DNA of 64,000 bases from CAG-698 sp964385755 (GCA_964385755.1 CAYLPZ010000001.1:231401-295400), one strand, 5' to 3'; positions 1-7,703 are shown, numbered from the stretch's first letter. Notes: generated from the letters alone by a model not told the origin. Made by a program: numbers and translations.

Positions 1-316
1 CAGACTTCTTTCTACCAGATAAAATATCATTATGAAAACTTTCTCTTTCGTAAGAAACCCATTGAGAAGTTAAATATTCAACTTTTGTAGCAATAGACAC
101 CAATACTGATGACTGTTCAAGGGCATCTTCAATAGCATTCTTATAAGCTGCAGCACCTACCTCATTTAAAACTATATTACTGTAGAAAACATTTAGATTT
201 TCTTGTTTTAAAGCAAGATATAGTTTCTCCGCAAGATAACTATCCTCTGTATAGGTTCCATTTTCATCTGTGTTTTTAAAAGAAATAAATACATCATATC
301 TCATATTGTTCACCAT
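1..316 (-). CDS. TIR-domain protein, N-terminal part (runs off the left edge)
   Basis: Reading the reverse complement from ATG at 316 gives 105 uninterrupted codons that leave the window. The peptide starts with a TIR beta-A strand (YDVFISFKNTDENG, residues 7-20). It continues with a helix (DSYLAEKLYLALKQ), a beta-B/BB-loop region (LNVFYSNIVLNEVG), an AIEDALEQSSVLVSIAT strand and a QWVSYERESFHNDILSG helix. W86 and E90 form the WxxxE motif of the TIR alpha-C helix; E90 is the expected NADase glutamate. TIR proteins of this type act in anti-phage or NAD-cleaving signalling, but the effector or sensor domain that would show this lies outside the window. GTG at 313 and ATG at 304 are alternative starts. 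The SD is weak (AAAAAGAAAAC). Confidence 0.8.
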   Translation of the reverse strand, partial: MVNNMRYDVFISFKNTDENGTYTEDSYLAEKLYLALKQENLNVFYSNIVLNEVGAAAYKNAIEDALEQSSVLVSIATKVEYLTSQWVSYERESFHNDILSGRKKS

Positions 317-329
317 GTTTTCTTTTTAA

Positions 330-345
330 TATATTTTAAAATATA
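330..345. promoter_or_regulatory. 16-nt perfect palindrome over the TIR promoter -10
   Basis: TATATTTTAAAATATA is a perfect palindrome that covers the -10 hexamer and the predicted start site of the TIR gene. This is a position where a dimeric repressor could bind. In DNA this AT-rich, short palindromes also occur by chance, so it is only a candidate operator. Confidence 0.3.
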
Positions 346-368
346 TCATAGTTTTTCATTCAATACAA
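340..368 (-). promoter_or_regulatory. Sigma-A-type promoter of the TIR gene
   Basis: On the minus strand TTGTAT (368-363) and TATATT (345-340) are separated by 17 bp, with a TG just upstream of the -10 (extended -10). The predicted start site near 333 leaves a leader of only about 16 nt before the ATG at 316. Confidence 0.55.
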
Positions 369-479
369 GAGCTTTTGTTAGAAAAAATATTTTTATTAAA
401 AAAGAGTCATAATATTAAATAACTATTTATAATATTGTATAATATATCTATAAAAATAAATAAACTAAAAAAATGATAA

Positions 480-644
480 AGTATTTCTTACAATAGAAAA
501 TATGTACTTGTTGATGATGAAATAAAACTTATCAGTTATTATCCAAATTACAAAACAACCCTTGCGTGGTATCAAGATTTATCTGTATGTAGACAAGTAG
601 ATAATAGAGATACTGCATATGGTTTATTGCTTCTAAATAAATAG
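480..644 (+). pseudogene. GNAT N-acetyltransferase remnant
   Basis: The frame reads ...RKYVLVDDEIKLISYYP, NYKTTLAWYQDLSVCRQVD, NRDTAYGLLLLNK and stop. It resembles the N-terminal region of GNAT acetyltransferases, where NYKTTLAWYQD precedes the acetyl-CoA-binding core. There is no ATG, GTG or TTG start in the frame (TAA lies directly upstream at 477-479), and the protein stops before any acetyl-CoA motif. It is a gene fragment just upstream of the MGMT-like gene and probably not translated. The family match is from memory of the motif. Confidence 0.45.
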
Positions 645-654
645 TGGTGAAAAT

Positions 655-969
655 ATGAGCAAAAATATTAATAAACGAGTTTATGATTATTTACTACTTA
701 TACCAAAAGGAAAAGTTGTAACTTACCAACAAGTAGCACAATATCTTGGTAACAAAAACTTATCGAGAGTTGTAGGTAATGTATTACACGTAAATCCTGA
801 TCCAATAAACTATCCTTGTTATAAAGTAGTAAACTCAAAAGGTTTTCTTGCAAGAAATTTTGGTGATGGCGGAATTGAAAAGCAAAAAGAAAAACTAATG
901 AATGATGGCATAGACGTTATAGATAATCGTGTTGATTTAACTAAATATCAGTGGAATGATAAAAAATAA
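655..969 (+). CDS. MGMT-like DNA alkyl-cysteine transferase family protein (Tyr replaces the usual His)
   Basis: This 104-residue protein is only the DNA-binding/active-site domain of the O6-alkylguanine-DNA alkyltransferase family: KGKVVTYQQVAQYLG (wing-helix region), VVGNVLHVNP, then YPCYKVVNSKG. Cys55 sits where the alkyl-acceptor cysteine of PCHRV lies, but the following triad His is Tyr56. In Ogt/Ada that His activates the Cys, so full transferase activity is uncertain. Small proteins of this family include alkyltransferase-like DNA-damage sensors, although those replace the Cys, which is kept here. The SD is GGTGA at 646-650. The gene follows the GNAT remnant by 10 bp and may be the surviving half of a former two-gene unit. 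Confidence 0.75.
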   Translation: MSKNINKRVYDYLLLIPKGKVVTYQQVAQYLGNKNLSRVVGNVLHVNPDPINYPCYKVVNSKGFLARNFGDGGIEKQKEKLMNDGIDVIDNRVDLTKYQWNDKK

Positions 970-997
970 GAAAATTAATATTTTTTTTATTTTCTTC

Positions 998-1029
998 TTG
1001 ACTCTCCTCTTAAAGGGATAGTGTATAAA
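998..1029 (+). promoter_or_regulatory. MerR-type promoter with long spacer and dyad
   Basis: TTGACT (998-1003) and TATAAA (1024-1029) are 20 bp apart, or 19 bp if the -10 is read as GTATAA. This long spacing is characteristic of promoters that MerR-family activators untwist. The spacer holds an imperfect dyad, ACTCTCC...GGGATAGT. It sits directly upstream of the MerR gene at 1049, so autoregulation is the obvious reading. Confidence 0.7.
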
Positions 1030-1048
1030 TATATTAGGAGGCGATATT

Positions 1049-1852
1049 ATGCTTAAAATAGGTGATTTTTCTAAGATGTCAAAAGTAACAATTAAAGCGT
1101 TAAGGTATTATGAAAGGGAAAAGATATTAATTCCAAAATATGTAGACAAAGAAAATGGTTATAGATATTATGAAAGTAGTCAACTTTTAGAGATATCTAG
1201 AATCATTTATTATAAACAAATTGGTCTTACTATTGATGAAATTAAACAAATCATTGTACATAAAAAACCTATTAATGCGATTATTGAAACTAAAAAAATT
1301 GAAATTGAAAACTCTATTTTACAATATAATAACATGCTTTCTAAAATAAATTATTTATTGGAGGAAAAAATGATGGAAAATGAAATTTTTGAAAAGGTAA
1401 TTCCAAGTTATTATGTTTATTACAAAGAAGGTATTTTAAAAGACTATAGTGAAGCTTCTTCTTTTATCTACACATCAGGTGCTGAATGCTTAGAGTTAAA
1501 CCCTACAATTAAATGTGTTAAACCTGATTATTGTTATATAAATTACTTAGATGGTGAATACAAAGATAAGAACATCAAAATAAGATATGTTCAAGCTGTA
1601 ATTAAAGAAGATTATTCATTTGTTGAAAATGATAGTATTAAATTCACCCAAATACCAGAAGTAAAATGTATTTGTATTTATCACAAAGGAGCATATGATT
1701 CTTTAGGAGAATCATACGCTAAAATAATGAAGTATATCGAAGATAATAATTTAATAATAAACGAATTCCCTAGAGAATGTTACATTGATGGAATATGGAA
1801 CAAAGAAAATGTAGAAGAATGGTTAACTGAAATTCAAGTACCAATTAAATAA
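1049..1852 (+). CDS. MerR-family regulator with GyrI-like effector-binding domain (BmrR type)
   Basis: The 267-residue protein starts MLKIGDFSKMSKVTIKALRY, the MerR winged-helix DNA-binding domain (residues 1-70). A coiled-coil dimerisation helix follows (about 75-115, EIENSILQYNNMLSKINYLL). Residues about 120-267 look like a GyrI/BmrR drug-binding domain (YCYINYLDGEYKD, KCICIYHKGAYDSLGESY, FPRECYIDGIW). This architecture binds hydrophobic cations or drugs and activates a multidrug-resistance promoter. A perfect AGGAGG lies at 1036-1041. The regulator has a MerR-type promoter of its own, and the next gene (EamA transporter, same strand) is a possible target. A strong terminator separates the two. 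Confidence 0.88.
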   Translation: MLKIGDFSKMSKVTIKALRYYEREKILIPKYVDKENGYRYYESSQLLEISRIIYYKQIGLTIDEIKQIIVHKKPINAIIETKKIEIENSILQYNNMLSKINYLLEEKMMENEIFEKVIPSYYVYYKEGILKDYSEASSFIYTSGAECLELNPTIKCVKPDYCYINYLDGEYKDKNIKIRYVQAVIKEDYSFVENDSIKFTQIPEVKCICIYHKGAYDSLGESYAKIMKYIEDNNLIINEFPRECYIDGIWNKENVEEWLTEIQVPIK

Positions 1853-1867
1853 TTTTTCTATTAATAT

Positions 1868-1905
1868 AAGATTTAATGCTATTTTTTATAGTATTAAATC
1901 TTTTT
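1868..1905 (+). terminator. Rho-independent terminator of the MerR gene
   Basis: A 15-bp stem (1868-1882 with 1888-1902, one G-T wobble) and a TTTTT loop are followed by a T-rich tail. Confidence 0.8.
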
Positions 1906-1984
1906 CATTTACTATTTAGACATAATTGTGATAATATAATATACGTAATACATATTATTTAATATAAAATATAGAGGGGAAATT

Positions 1985-2884
1985 ATGAACGGATTAACTT
2001 TAGCACTGCTTGCGGCGGTATTCACTTCTCTTACAACAATTCTTGCAAAAGCGGGAATTAAAAACGTTAATTCAAACTTTGCAACAATGTTTAGAACTAG
2101 CATCGTAATAATTTGTTCTTTTGTTCTTTGTTTAATAACAAAAACAAATCTTTCACTTGAAACTTATAATAAAACAAATATTATTTTCTTAGTTTTATCA
2201 GGTGTTGCAACTGGTCTAAGCTGGATTTGTTATTATAAAGCTTTAAAAATGGCATCAATCAATAAAGTTGCACCTATTGATAAATCAAGTTTTATTTTAA
2301 CTTCTGTCTTATTTTTAATCTTCTTCTTCGATCAAACCACAAACAATGGCAATATTTTAACTATCATTATGCTTGTTTTATCAATGTCACTAATGCTTTT
2401 TGGAACACTATTAATGATTGATAATAAAAATAGTGATGGTAATAAAACAAACAAAAAATGGCTAATTTTCGCAATTCTTTCAAGTGTCTTTGCTTCTCTT
2501 GTTTCACTTTTCATTAAAATAGGCCTAAGTGGTATACCAAGTAATGCTGGAACATTTTATCGTACAATTATTGTATTTATATTTTCACTTGCTATAGTAG
2601 TTGCAAGAAAAGACTATAAAGGATCCACTAAAATCAGCATTAAATCTTGGATTTTCCTAGCATTATCAGGTTTCGCAACAGGAGGTGCTTGGCTTTGTGA
2701 ATATGCTGCCTTAAGTATGGAAAATGTAAATCCAGTAATGGTAAGCTCAGCAGGAAAACTATCTATCCTTCTTACTATGCTTCTTTCATTCTTGATTTTT
2801 AAAGAAAAATTTACTAAAAAGTCAATTTTTGGTTTAACTCTTCTTTCTATTGGAATTATAATTATTATAGTATTTAGTTTATAG
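1985..2884 (+). CDS. EamA/DMT-superfamily transporter
   Basis: The 299-residue protein has about ten hydrophobic segments in two repeated five-helix halves. Each half carries the EamA signature: GVATGLSWICYYKALKMA in the first, GFATGGAWLCEYAALSMEN in the second. These drug/metabolite transporters export amino acids, drugs or other small metabolites by secondary transport; the substrate cannot be read from sequence. The start is well placed, with GAGGGG at 1974-1979. It lies downstream of the MerR regulator but after a terminator, so it probably has its own promoter. Whether the MerR protein controls it is unknown. Confidence 0.85.
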   Translation: MNGLTLALLAAVFTSLTTILAKAGIKNVNSNFATMFRTSIVIICSFVLCLITKTNLSLETYNKTNIIFLVLSGVATGLSWICYYKALKMASINKVAPIDKSSFILTSVLFLIFFFDQTTNNGNILTIIMLVLSMSLMLFGTLLMIDNKNSDGNKTNKKWLIFAILSSVFASLVSLFIKIGLSGIPSNAGTFYRTIIVFIFSLAIVVARKDYKGSTKISIKSWIFLALSGFATGGAWLCEYAALSMENVNPVMVSSAGKLSILLTMLLSFLIFKEKFTKKSIFGLTLLSIGIIIIIVFSL

Positions 2885-2891
2885 AATATTA

Positions 2892-2940
2892 AAAAGCCTA
2901 AATGAGAATGAATTACTCTCAAATAGGCTTTATTTTTTTT
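2892..2940. terminator. Bidirectional terminator between EamA and queH
   Basis: AAGCCTA...TGAGA pairs with TCTCA...TAGGCTT (2894-2930, with a 2x2 internal loop). T runs follow on the plus strand (2931-2940) and an A run precedes (2891-2895). The hairpin serves two converging genes and overlaps the 3' end of queH. Confidence 0.8.
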
Positions 2941-3994
2941 CTTTTGAAAATTCACATCCACAATAGTCTTGACGATATAAATTAAATTTCTTTGAAAGCT
3001 CAATTGATTTCAAATAGCCACCCTTTTGTTTAAAGTCTGCATATAAATATGGCATTTGATATTTTTCTTCAAGATCAATTCCAATCTCATTAAGCCACTT
3101 AGCTACTTTATGTGGACTAATAGAAATAGTAGTTGTGAAAAAATCAAAATTATGTTTCTTTGCGAAAGAACAAGCTTCTTCCATACGTATCTTATAACAA
3201 TTGTAACATCTTAAGCTCTTCTCACCTAATGACTCAAGACCTGAAATACTATCTAAATATTCATTATGATTATATGCAGTATCAATAATCTTAATATCAT
3301 CATATTTAAGCTTGCTAACTATTTCTCTTTGCGTTGCAAGTCGTTTTTGATATTCATTAATATTATCAATATTCGGATTATAATATAGGATAGTAATATC
3401 AAAATAATCATGTAAAAATGTTAAAGTATAGCTACTACAAGGACCACAACAACTATGAAGTAATAGCTTTGGTCTAATATTTAATAACCTAATTTCTTGT
3501 AGTTTCTTATAAAAATCATCTAGACTATGAATTTTTGTCATTTTCACTACTTTTAAATGATAAAATATGCTTATATCACCAAAAATGCTAATATCGCATT
3601 TTGATGTTTTTCCGCGGTAAATATAGTAATCATTTTCTTTAATTACAGATATATCTGTATTATTCTTTATATCTATTTCCTTTTTAGAAATTGCTTTAAA
3701 ATATTCAGTCACACTGTAATTATAATTACCTTTGTATATGCAATTCTCATAATTAAAGTTTTTAAATACTTTATTTATAACTGAAGATGGTAAATAAAGT
3801 TCTTTGTAATTTGTTACATCAATTTTTCTAAAAGATTTATCAAAATAGTATGAATAAAGAATTTCATTTGAATGGATTAGGTGAAAATCTTTATCACTAT
3901 CAAACACAACATTTTTCTTAACAATTAATTCTTCAAGTTCTTTAACTGTAAAAAATGAATAATTGCTAATAAGTTTAAGATAATCATTACTCAT
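2930..3994 (-). CDS. queH: Epoxyqueuosine reductase QueH with unusual N-terminal extension
   Basis: Residues ~175-350 are a complete QueH (DUF208): LLLHSCCGPCSSY with Cys182/183/186, then a RCYNCYKIRMEEA segment (Cys263/266), KGGYLKSIELSKK, and YRQDYCGCEFS (Cys345/347). This pattern binds the iron-sulfur and metal site that reduces epoxyqueuosine to queuosine in tRNA. QueH is usually about 200 residues. Here about 170 extra N-terminal residues precede it (FTVKELEELIVKKN..., mixed alpha/beta, no Cys pair) and match nothing I recognise. The ATG overlaps the stop of the upstream membrane-protein gene by one base (TAATG), which implies translational coupling. Confidence 0.87.
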   Translation of the reverse strand: MSNDYLKLISNYSFFTVKELEELIVKKNVVFDSDKDFHLIHSNEILYSYYFDKSFRKIDVTNYKELYLPSSVINKVFKNFNYENCIYKGNYNYSVTEYFKAISKKEIDIKNNTDISVIKENDYYIYRGKTSKCDISIFGDISIFYHLKVVKMTKIHSLDDFYKKLQEIRLLNIRPKLLLHSCCGPCSSYTLTFLHDYFDITILYYNPNIDNINEYQKRLATQREIVSKLKYDDIKIIDTAYNHNEYLDSISGLESLGEKSLRCYNCYKIRMEEACSFAKKHNFDFFTTTISISPHKVAKWLNEIGIDLEEKYQMPYLYADFKQKGGYLKSIELSKKFNLYRQDYCGCEFSKEKK

Positions 3995-4653
3995 TATAAA
4001 GACTTTTCCTCTTGAAAATCTTCTTTTTTCTCTTTTTTGTCTTCAGTTTTTTCTTGTTTCTCTTTTTCTTTTTTCTCTTTTTTACTATCTTTACTTAAAT
4101 TCTTAATAAGATGTTTACCAGCTAAATTGCTGCGATATGATTTATAACCTTTATATCCATGGAGCACTAAATATGCTGAACATATCAATACCATAGCAAA
4201 AAGAATCCAAGCAAAAACTGTTTGTGAAAAACCACCTTTAACAAAAATTGCAGTACCTAATGTTAATAGAATAATATGAATAAAGAAACTTTCTAGTGTT
4301 GAAGGTTCATTTTTAATTGCAGTAGAAAGAAAGTATATAAAACCTCTTAAGTAAATAACAAATGCAACTAAATAGCTTGTTATTTTATAATTTGAAAAAT
4401 CTTTGTTATTTATTGCAGAAATAAGCAAAAAGATTCCACATAAAGTATCTATTACAGTCTCTCCAATCATAAAACCTTTGATTAATTTTGAATTTGTTGT
4501 TTTAAATAGTGGTACTATTCTTAATAAACCAAATATGATAAATAAAATACCAAATGAATACAACACTACAACTTGACTGATTACTGAAACAACAGCTAGA
4601 GATACTAGTAAAGCAACGCTTATCCATTCTATAATCCATGCATATTTTTTCAT
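3994..4653 (-). CDS. Six-TM membrane protein with Lys/Glu-rich tail
   Basis: I do not recognise a specific family. The 219 residues start MKKYAWIIEW and show about six hydrophobic segments up to residue ~170. A highly charged cytoplasmic tail follows (~180-219, alternating K and E, such as SKKEKKEKEKQEKTEDKKEK). The helix pattern is like HdeD/DUF308 stress-associated membrane proteins, but that is only an impression. The SD AAAGGAG is clear. It is the first gene of a two-gene unit with queH, with a one-base stop/start overlap, although no functional link to tRNA modification is apparent. Confidence 0.6.
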   Translation of the reverse strand: MKKYAWIIEWISVALLVSLAVVSVISQVVVLYSFGILFIIFGLLRIVPLFKTTNSKLIKGFMIGETVIDTLCGIFLLISAINNKDFSNYKITSYLVAFVIYLRGFIYFLSTAIKNEPSTLESFFIHIILLTLGTAIFVKGGFSQTVFAWILFAMVLICSAYLVLHGYKGYKSYRSNLAGKHLIKNLSKDSKKEKKEKEKQEKTEDKKEKKEDFQEEKSL

Positions 4654-4719
4654 ATCAACATCTCCTTTATAATCTTATTATATCATAAGTTTGTATTGAT
4701 AGATATTTATTTTTTATAT

Positions 4720-5388
4720 TTATGTTCTATTTTTATTCCTATATACAAAAATACAAATAATAAGAAGTATAAAGCTTAAAAATAAATAGTAATAATCTTG
4801 TAAAGCAAAAAAACCATCTTCATATTTTATAAATATATAAAGCAAGTTATTTTCATCAACTACTTCCATCATTAAAAAAATAGATAGCGGTAAGATATAA
4901 ACATAAAAATAATCAAATAATAAAATTAATAACACACTTAATAGTGAATAATATATTAACAAAATACCCGTTTGTAGTACATATTTAAAAAAAATATGTG
5001 CCAAATAATCAAATCTAAAATATCCAATTGTGCCAATTATTATACTTTCAACTATTAATGTTATTAATAAATACAATAGAATAACTACTATCTTACTAGT
5101 GAAAATTTTCGTTTTTGTGTTTTTACTATTTAATACTAAAACACTATACTGGTCACTGCTGCTTATAAAAGAATAACTAGATATTACTATTGCAACAATA
5201 GTAAATAATATTCTAACAATATTAAAAATTACACTTAAGTACATTTCTTCGTCCTGCGCATTACTACCAATTGAATTTTCTGTTAACATAAAACAAATAA
5301 AACCTGAGCAGAGTAAAATAAATGATGTTATTATAAGTATTGCTTTTGAGAATACAAAGCAAAACTGCATCTTACATAGTTTAATCAT
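4720..5388 (-). CDS. ABC-2-like transporter permease
   Basis: The 222-residue protein has six predicted membrane segments and little soluble sequence. It has an extracellular loop after TM1 (residues ~35-50) and a cytoplasmic loop with SSSDQYSVLVLNSKNTKTKI, like the YXXX-SK loop of ABC-2 permeases. Its ATG overlaps the end of the ATPase gene by 8 bp, and the SD AGGAG lies inside the ATPase 3' end, so the two are translationally coupled. It is the last gene of a four-gene unit headed by a secreted protein. Export or self-protection of the operon products is a reasonable inference, not shown. Confidence 0.65.
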   Translation of the reverse strand: MIKLCKMQFCFVFSKAILIITSFILLCSGFICFMLTENSIGSNAQDEEMYLSVIFNIVRILFTIVAIVISSYSFISSSDQYSVLVLNSKNTKTKIFTSKIVVILLYLLITLIVESIIIGTIGYFRFDYLAHIFFKYVLQTGILLIYYSLLSVLLILLFDYFYVYILPLSIFLMMEVVDENNLLYIFIKYEDGFFALQDYYYLFLSFILLIICIFVYRNKNRT

Positions 5389-5995
5389 TTTTTTCTCCTA
5401 TCTTAATTTCTATTGCACCTGTTTTACTATAACTTTTTATGTAATGTGTTGCAATAATAATTATCTTTCCTTGCTCTTTTAACTTTTTTATTTTTGCAAC
5501 AAAGACCTCTTGCATTTTCTGATCAAGTCCACTTAATGGCTCATCATATAAATACAAATCAGGATTATGTAAAAAAGTTTGGAGGATGTTTATTTTTTGA
5601 AATGTTCCTTTTGATAGAATATTTACTTTTTCATCAATATATTTTCTTAATTGAAAAGTATCTATATCTTCCATTCTATCGAAATTATCTAAGTTTATAC
5701 TCTTTTTTGATCTTATCTCTGATAGTAGTGTTAAATATTGCTTTACAGACAAGTAACTAGGAATCATTACTTTATCAGGTGCATATCCAATTATTAAGTT
5801 ATTATATATTTTTCCTTTTGTTGGAGTTATATATTTACCAATAATTCTTAAAAGAGTACTTTTTCCACATCCATTCTCACCAGTTAATAGATAAATATTT
5901 CCCGGTTGAAACTCGTAAGAAAAATTCTCAATTACTTTTTTGTGTTTGAATTTTTTATGCACACGATCTAGTTTTACTGTATTAGTAGTCTTCAT
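5381..5995 (-). CDS. ABC transporter ATP-binding protein
   Basis: The 204-residue protein has Walker A GENGCGKST (39-47), a degenerate signature LSKGT (128-132), Walker B LYLYDEP ending at E152, a D-loop SGLDQ and H-loop His184. It is a minimal CcmA/NatA-type nucleotide-binding subunit. The ATG at 5995 has AAGGA nine bases upstream; the longer TTG-initiated frame from 6004 has no such site. It overlaps the 3' end of the upstream gene by 14 bp and the downstream permease by 8 bp, a compact operon in which this subunit powers the adjacent six-TM permease. Confidence 0.88.
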   Translation of the reverse strand: MKTTNTVKLDRVHKKFKHKKVIENFSYEFQPGNIYLLTGENGCGKSTLLRIIGKYITPTKGKIYNNLIIGYAPDKVMIPSYLSVKQYLTLLSEIRSKKSINLDNFDRMEDIDTFQLRKYIDEKVNILSKGTFQKINILQTFLHNPDLYLYDEPLSGLDQKMQEVFVAKIKKLKEQGKIIIIATHYIKSYSKTGAIEIKIGEKND

Positions 5996-6941
5996 ATGTA
6001 TCAATCCTTACTTTACTTTCATCTATCACAAAAGTATTGTCTAAAAAGAAATTATAATCATCAAAGTATAAACTATACTCCGTTTCCAAAAATTCAAATA
6101 TTATTTTTAATCCACAGCCATATACAGGATAATTATTTATGTATTTAACAGGAATTACCATTTCAACATAAGATTGAGCACCAAGAATCATATTTAGTTC
6201 TTCATCTTCTTCTTTTTTTTCATAATCATAATAATAACCTAATATCTTAGAAATATTGTCGTTTGACTGAATATCTTCTGTTACTATGATGCTTTCCTTA
6301 TGAGAAAAAGATATAGAAGCATCTAATGCAACTATTTCTTTTATTTTGATTTCATCTTTAGTGTAATTAGCAAACATTATATCTAATCCAATAAGTGTTT
6401 TATTACTATTAATGGTATTTACGATTGGTTTTAATTTTGATATTGATAGTACACTATTTCCAATATCTTCTATTTTTTCATAGTAAAAGGAACCAATTAA
6501 TAACTTTACATTATAGTTTTGTGTATTAAGATATAAATATGCTTTTTCCATATTAATTACATATTCTTCTGCATTGATACCATCTATTTTAAAAAGATAT
6601 GAAAACATATAGAACTTTTCATCAAAAAAAGATTGTTTATAATTTAAATCTATAATACTTTGTGGTTTTAGTGATATTGTCATATCATCGCTTTCTAAAT
6701 ATACTTTAGTTATTTTATTGATATTTGTTATTGAAACATTCTTCTTACTTGTGTAAATAATAAGTTCAATCAAATCTTTATTTTTTTCACAGTCTTCTTT
6801 TGTAACAAGATAATTATTTGTTTTTTCTATCGTAGTTACTTTAAAATGATAATCATCTTTTTGCATTGAAAGCATAACAAATAAAAATATTAGCATTAAA
6901 AATAGCATAGTTATAACAACATAAAAAATTTTACTTTTCAT
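5982..6941 (-). CDS. Membrane-anchored protein of unknown function in the ABC operon
   Basis: I do not recognise this family. One strongly hydrophobic N-terminal segment (about residues 4-24) anchors a roughly 290-residue domain rich in I, N, D, E and K. It probably faces outward and has beta-strand-like alternation (ITKVYLESDDMTISLKPQSI; VKLLIGSFYYEKI). There is no lipobox. The ATG at 6941 has AGGAG seven bases upstream, inside the stop of the upstream gene; the longer TTG start is poorer. The operon layout (secreted protein, this anchored protein, ATPase, permease) suggests a receptor, chaperone or immunity role, which is inference only. Confidence 0.6.
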   Translation of the reverse strand: MKSKIFYVVITMLFLMLIFLFVMLSMQKDDYHFKVTTIEKTNNYLVTKEDCEKNKDLIELIIYTSKKNVSITNINKITKVYLESDDMTISLKPQSIIDLNYKQSFFDEKFYMFSYLFKIDGINAEEYVINMEKAYLYLNTQNYNVKLLIGSFYYEKIEDIGNSVLSISKLKPIVNTINSNKTLIGLDIMFANYTKDEIKIKEIVALDASISFSHKESIIVTEDIQSNDNISKILGYYYDYEKKEEDEELNMILGAQSYVEMVIPVKYINNYPVYGCGLKIIFEFLETEYSLYFDDYNFFLDNTFVIDESKVRIDTYEDY

Positions 6942-6951
6942 CTCTATACTC

Positions 6952-7614
6952 CTAATTTTCAAAATCAGCTAAATTATCTTCTCGAAACTCGTAATACATT
7001 GTAACTACATCTATACGCTCCCAACCGCCTTTTCTAAAAGTAATTCCAAAGAAGTTATATCTACTTACTCCATTTGTTATTATTGCTTCACCTGTAGTAA
7101 TAAGCGAAAGCGAAGTATTAGGTTTAACAATTAGTGATAGTGTTGTTTTTTGTCCTATTTCATATTCGCTAATATGTTTATTTTCGTATTCTATTTTTCC
7201 TTCACCAGATAAATCAGTGTTAATTTTTTTAATTTTACCAGATATCTTTGTGGAAATTGATCCTTTTATACTGACACTAGTTGTTGTTGTTTCAATTTCT
7301 GTAAGAGTATAGTCAATCTTTATTGTTTGACTAGTTTTGTTTTTTCTTGCGAAAATAACTTTTCCATCATATGTAATTGGTACTTCATAGTTTTCATAAA
7401 TAGTTTTCCACCCGAACATTGAAAAAGGAATATTTTTTATTTTTTTATTTATTTCATTTTCAGTGTATTGATTTAATAGTTTAACAGATGCGGGGGCAAC
7501 TATCTTTACAAAATCTTCATGTCCTGTGTTTGTATAAGCATTAATTTTTCTTGTTGAAACAATTAATATAAGTAGCATTGTTACTAGTCCAATTTTAATT
7601 ACTATTTTTCTCAT
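6952..7614 (-). CDS. Secreted Thr/Ser-rich beta protein, aerolysin-like in appearance
   Basis: A classical signal peptide (MRKIVIKIGLVTMLLILIVS...) has a likely cleavage after INA near residue 26. The mature ~195 residues are rich in alternating T, S, I and K: QTIKIDYTLTEIETTTTSV, then SIKGSISTKISGKIKK, LSGEGKIEYE, SLIVKPNTSLSLITTGEA. An amphipathic Thr/Ser stretch, then GxGKIxYE, then a proline-containing strand is how aerolysin/ETX-MTX2 beta-pore-forming proteins look. I cannot confirm homology from reading alone. GGAGG precedes the ATG. It is the first gene of the operon, with its ATPase and permease three genes downstream. Confidence 0.55.
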   Translation of the reverse strand: MRKIVIKIGLVTMLLILIVSTRKINAYTNTGHEDFVKIVAPASVKLLNQYTENEINKKIKNIPFSMFGWKTIYENYEVPITYDGKVIFARKNKTSQTIKIDYTLTEIETTTTSVSIKGSISTKISGKIKKINTDLSGEGKIEYENKHISEYEIGQKTTLSLIVKPNTSLSLITTGEAIITNGVSRYNFFGITFRKGGWERIDVVTMYYEFREDNLADFEN

Positions 7615-7674
7615 ATTCTCTTTACCTCCTACTTATATTTTCTAATTATTTTGGCTAATTTAGTTTTTTTTAAT

Positions 7675-7702
7675 AAAAAAAGTTATGACAAAATGTCATA
7701 AC
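7675..7702 (-). terminator. Terminator after the pepP operon
   Basis: GTTATGACA (7682-7690) pairs with TGTCATAAC (7694-7702). On the minus strand it is followed by a run of seven Ts. It sits directly after the pepP stop. Confidence 0.9.
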
Positions 7703-7703
7703 A

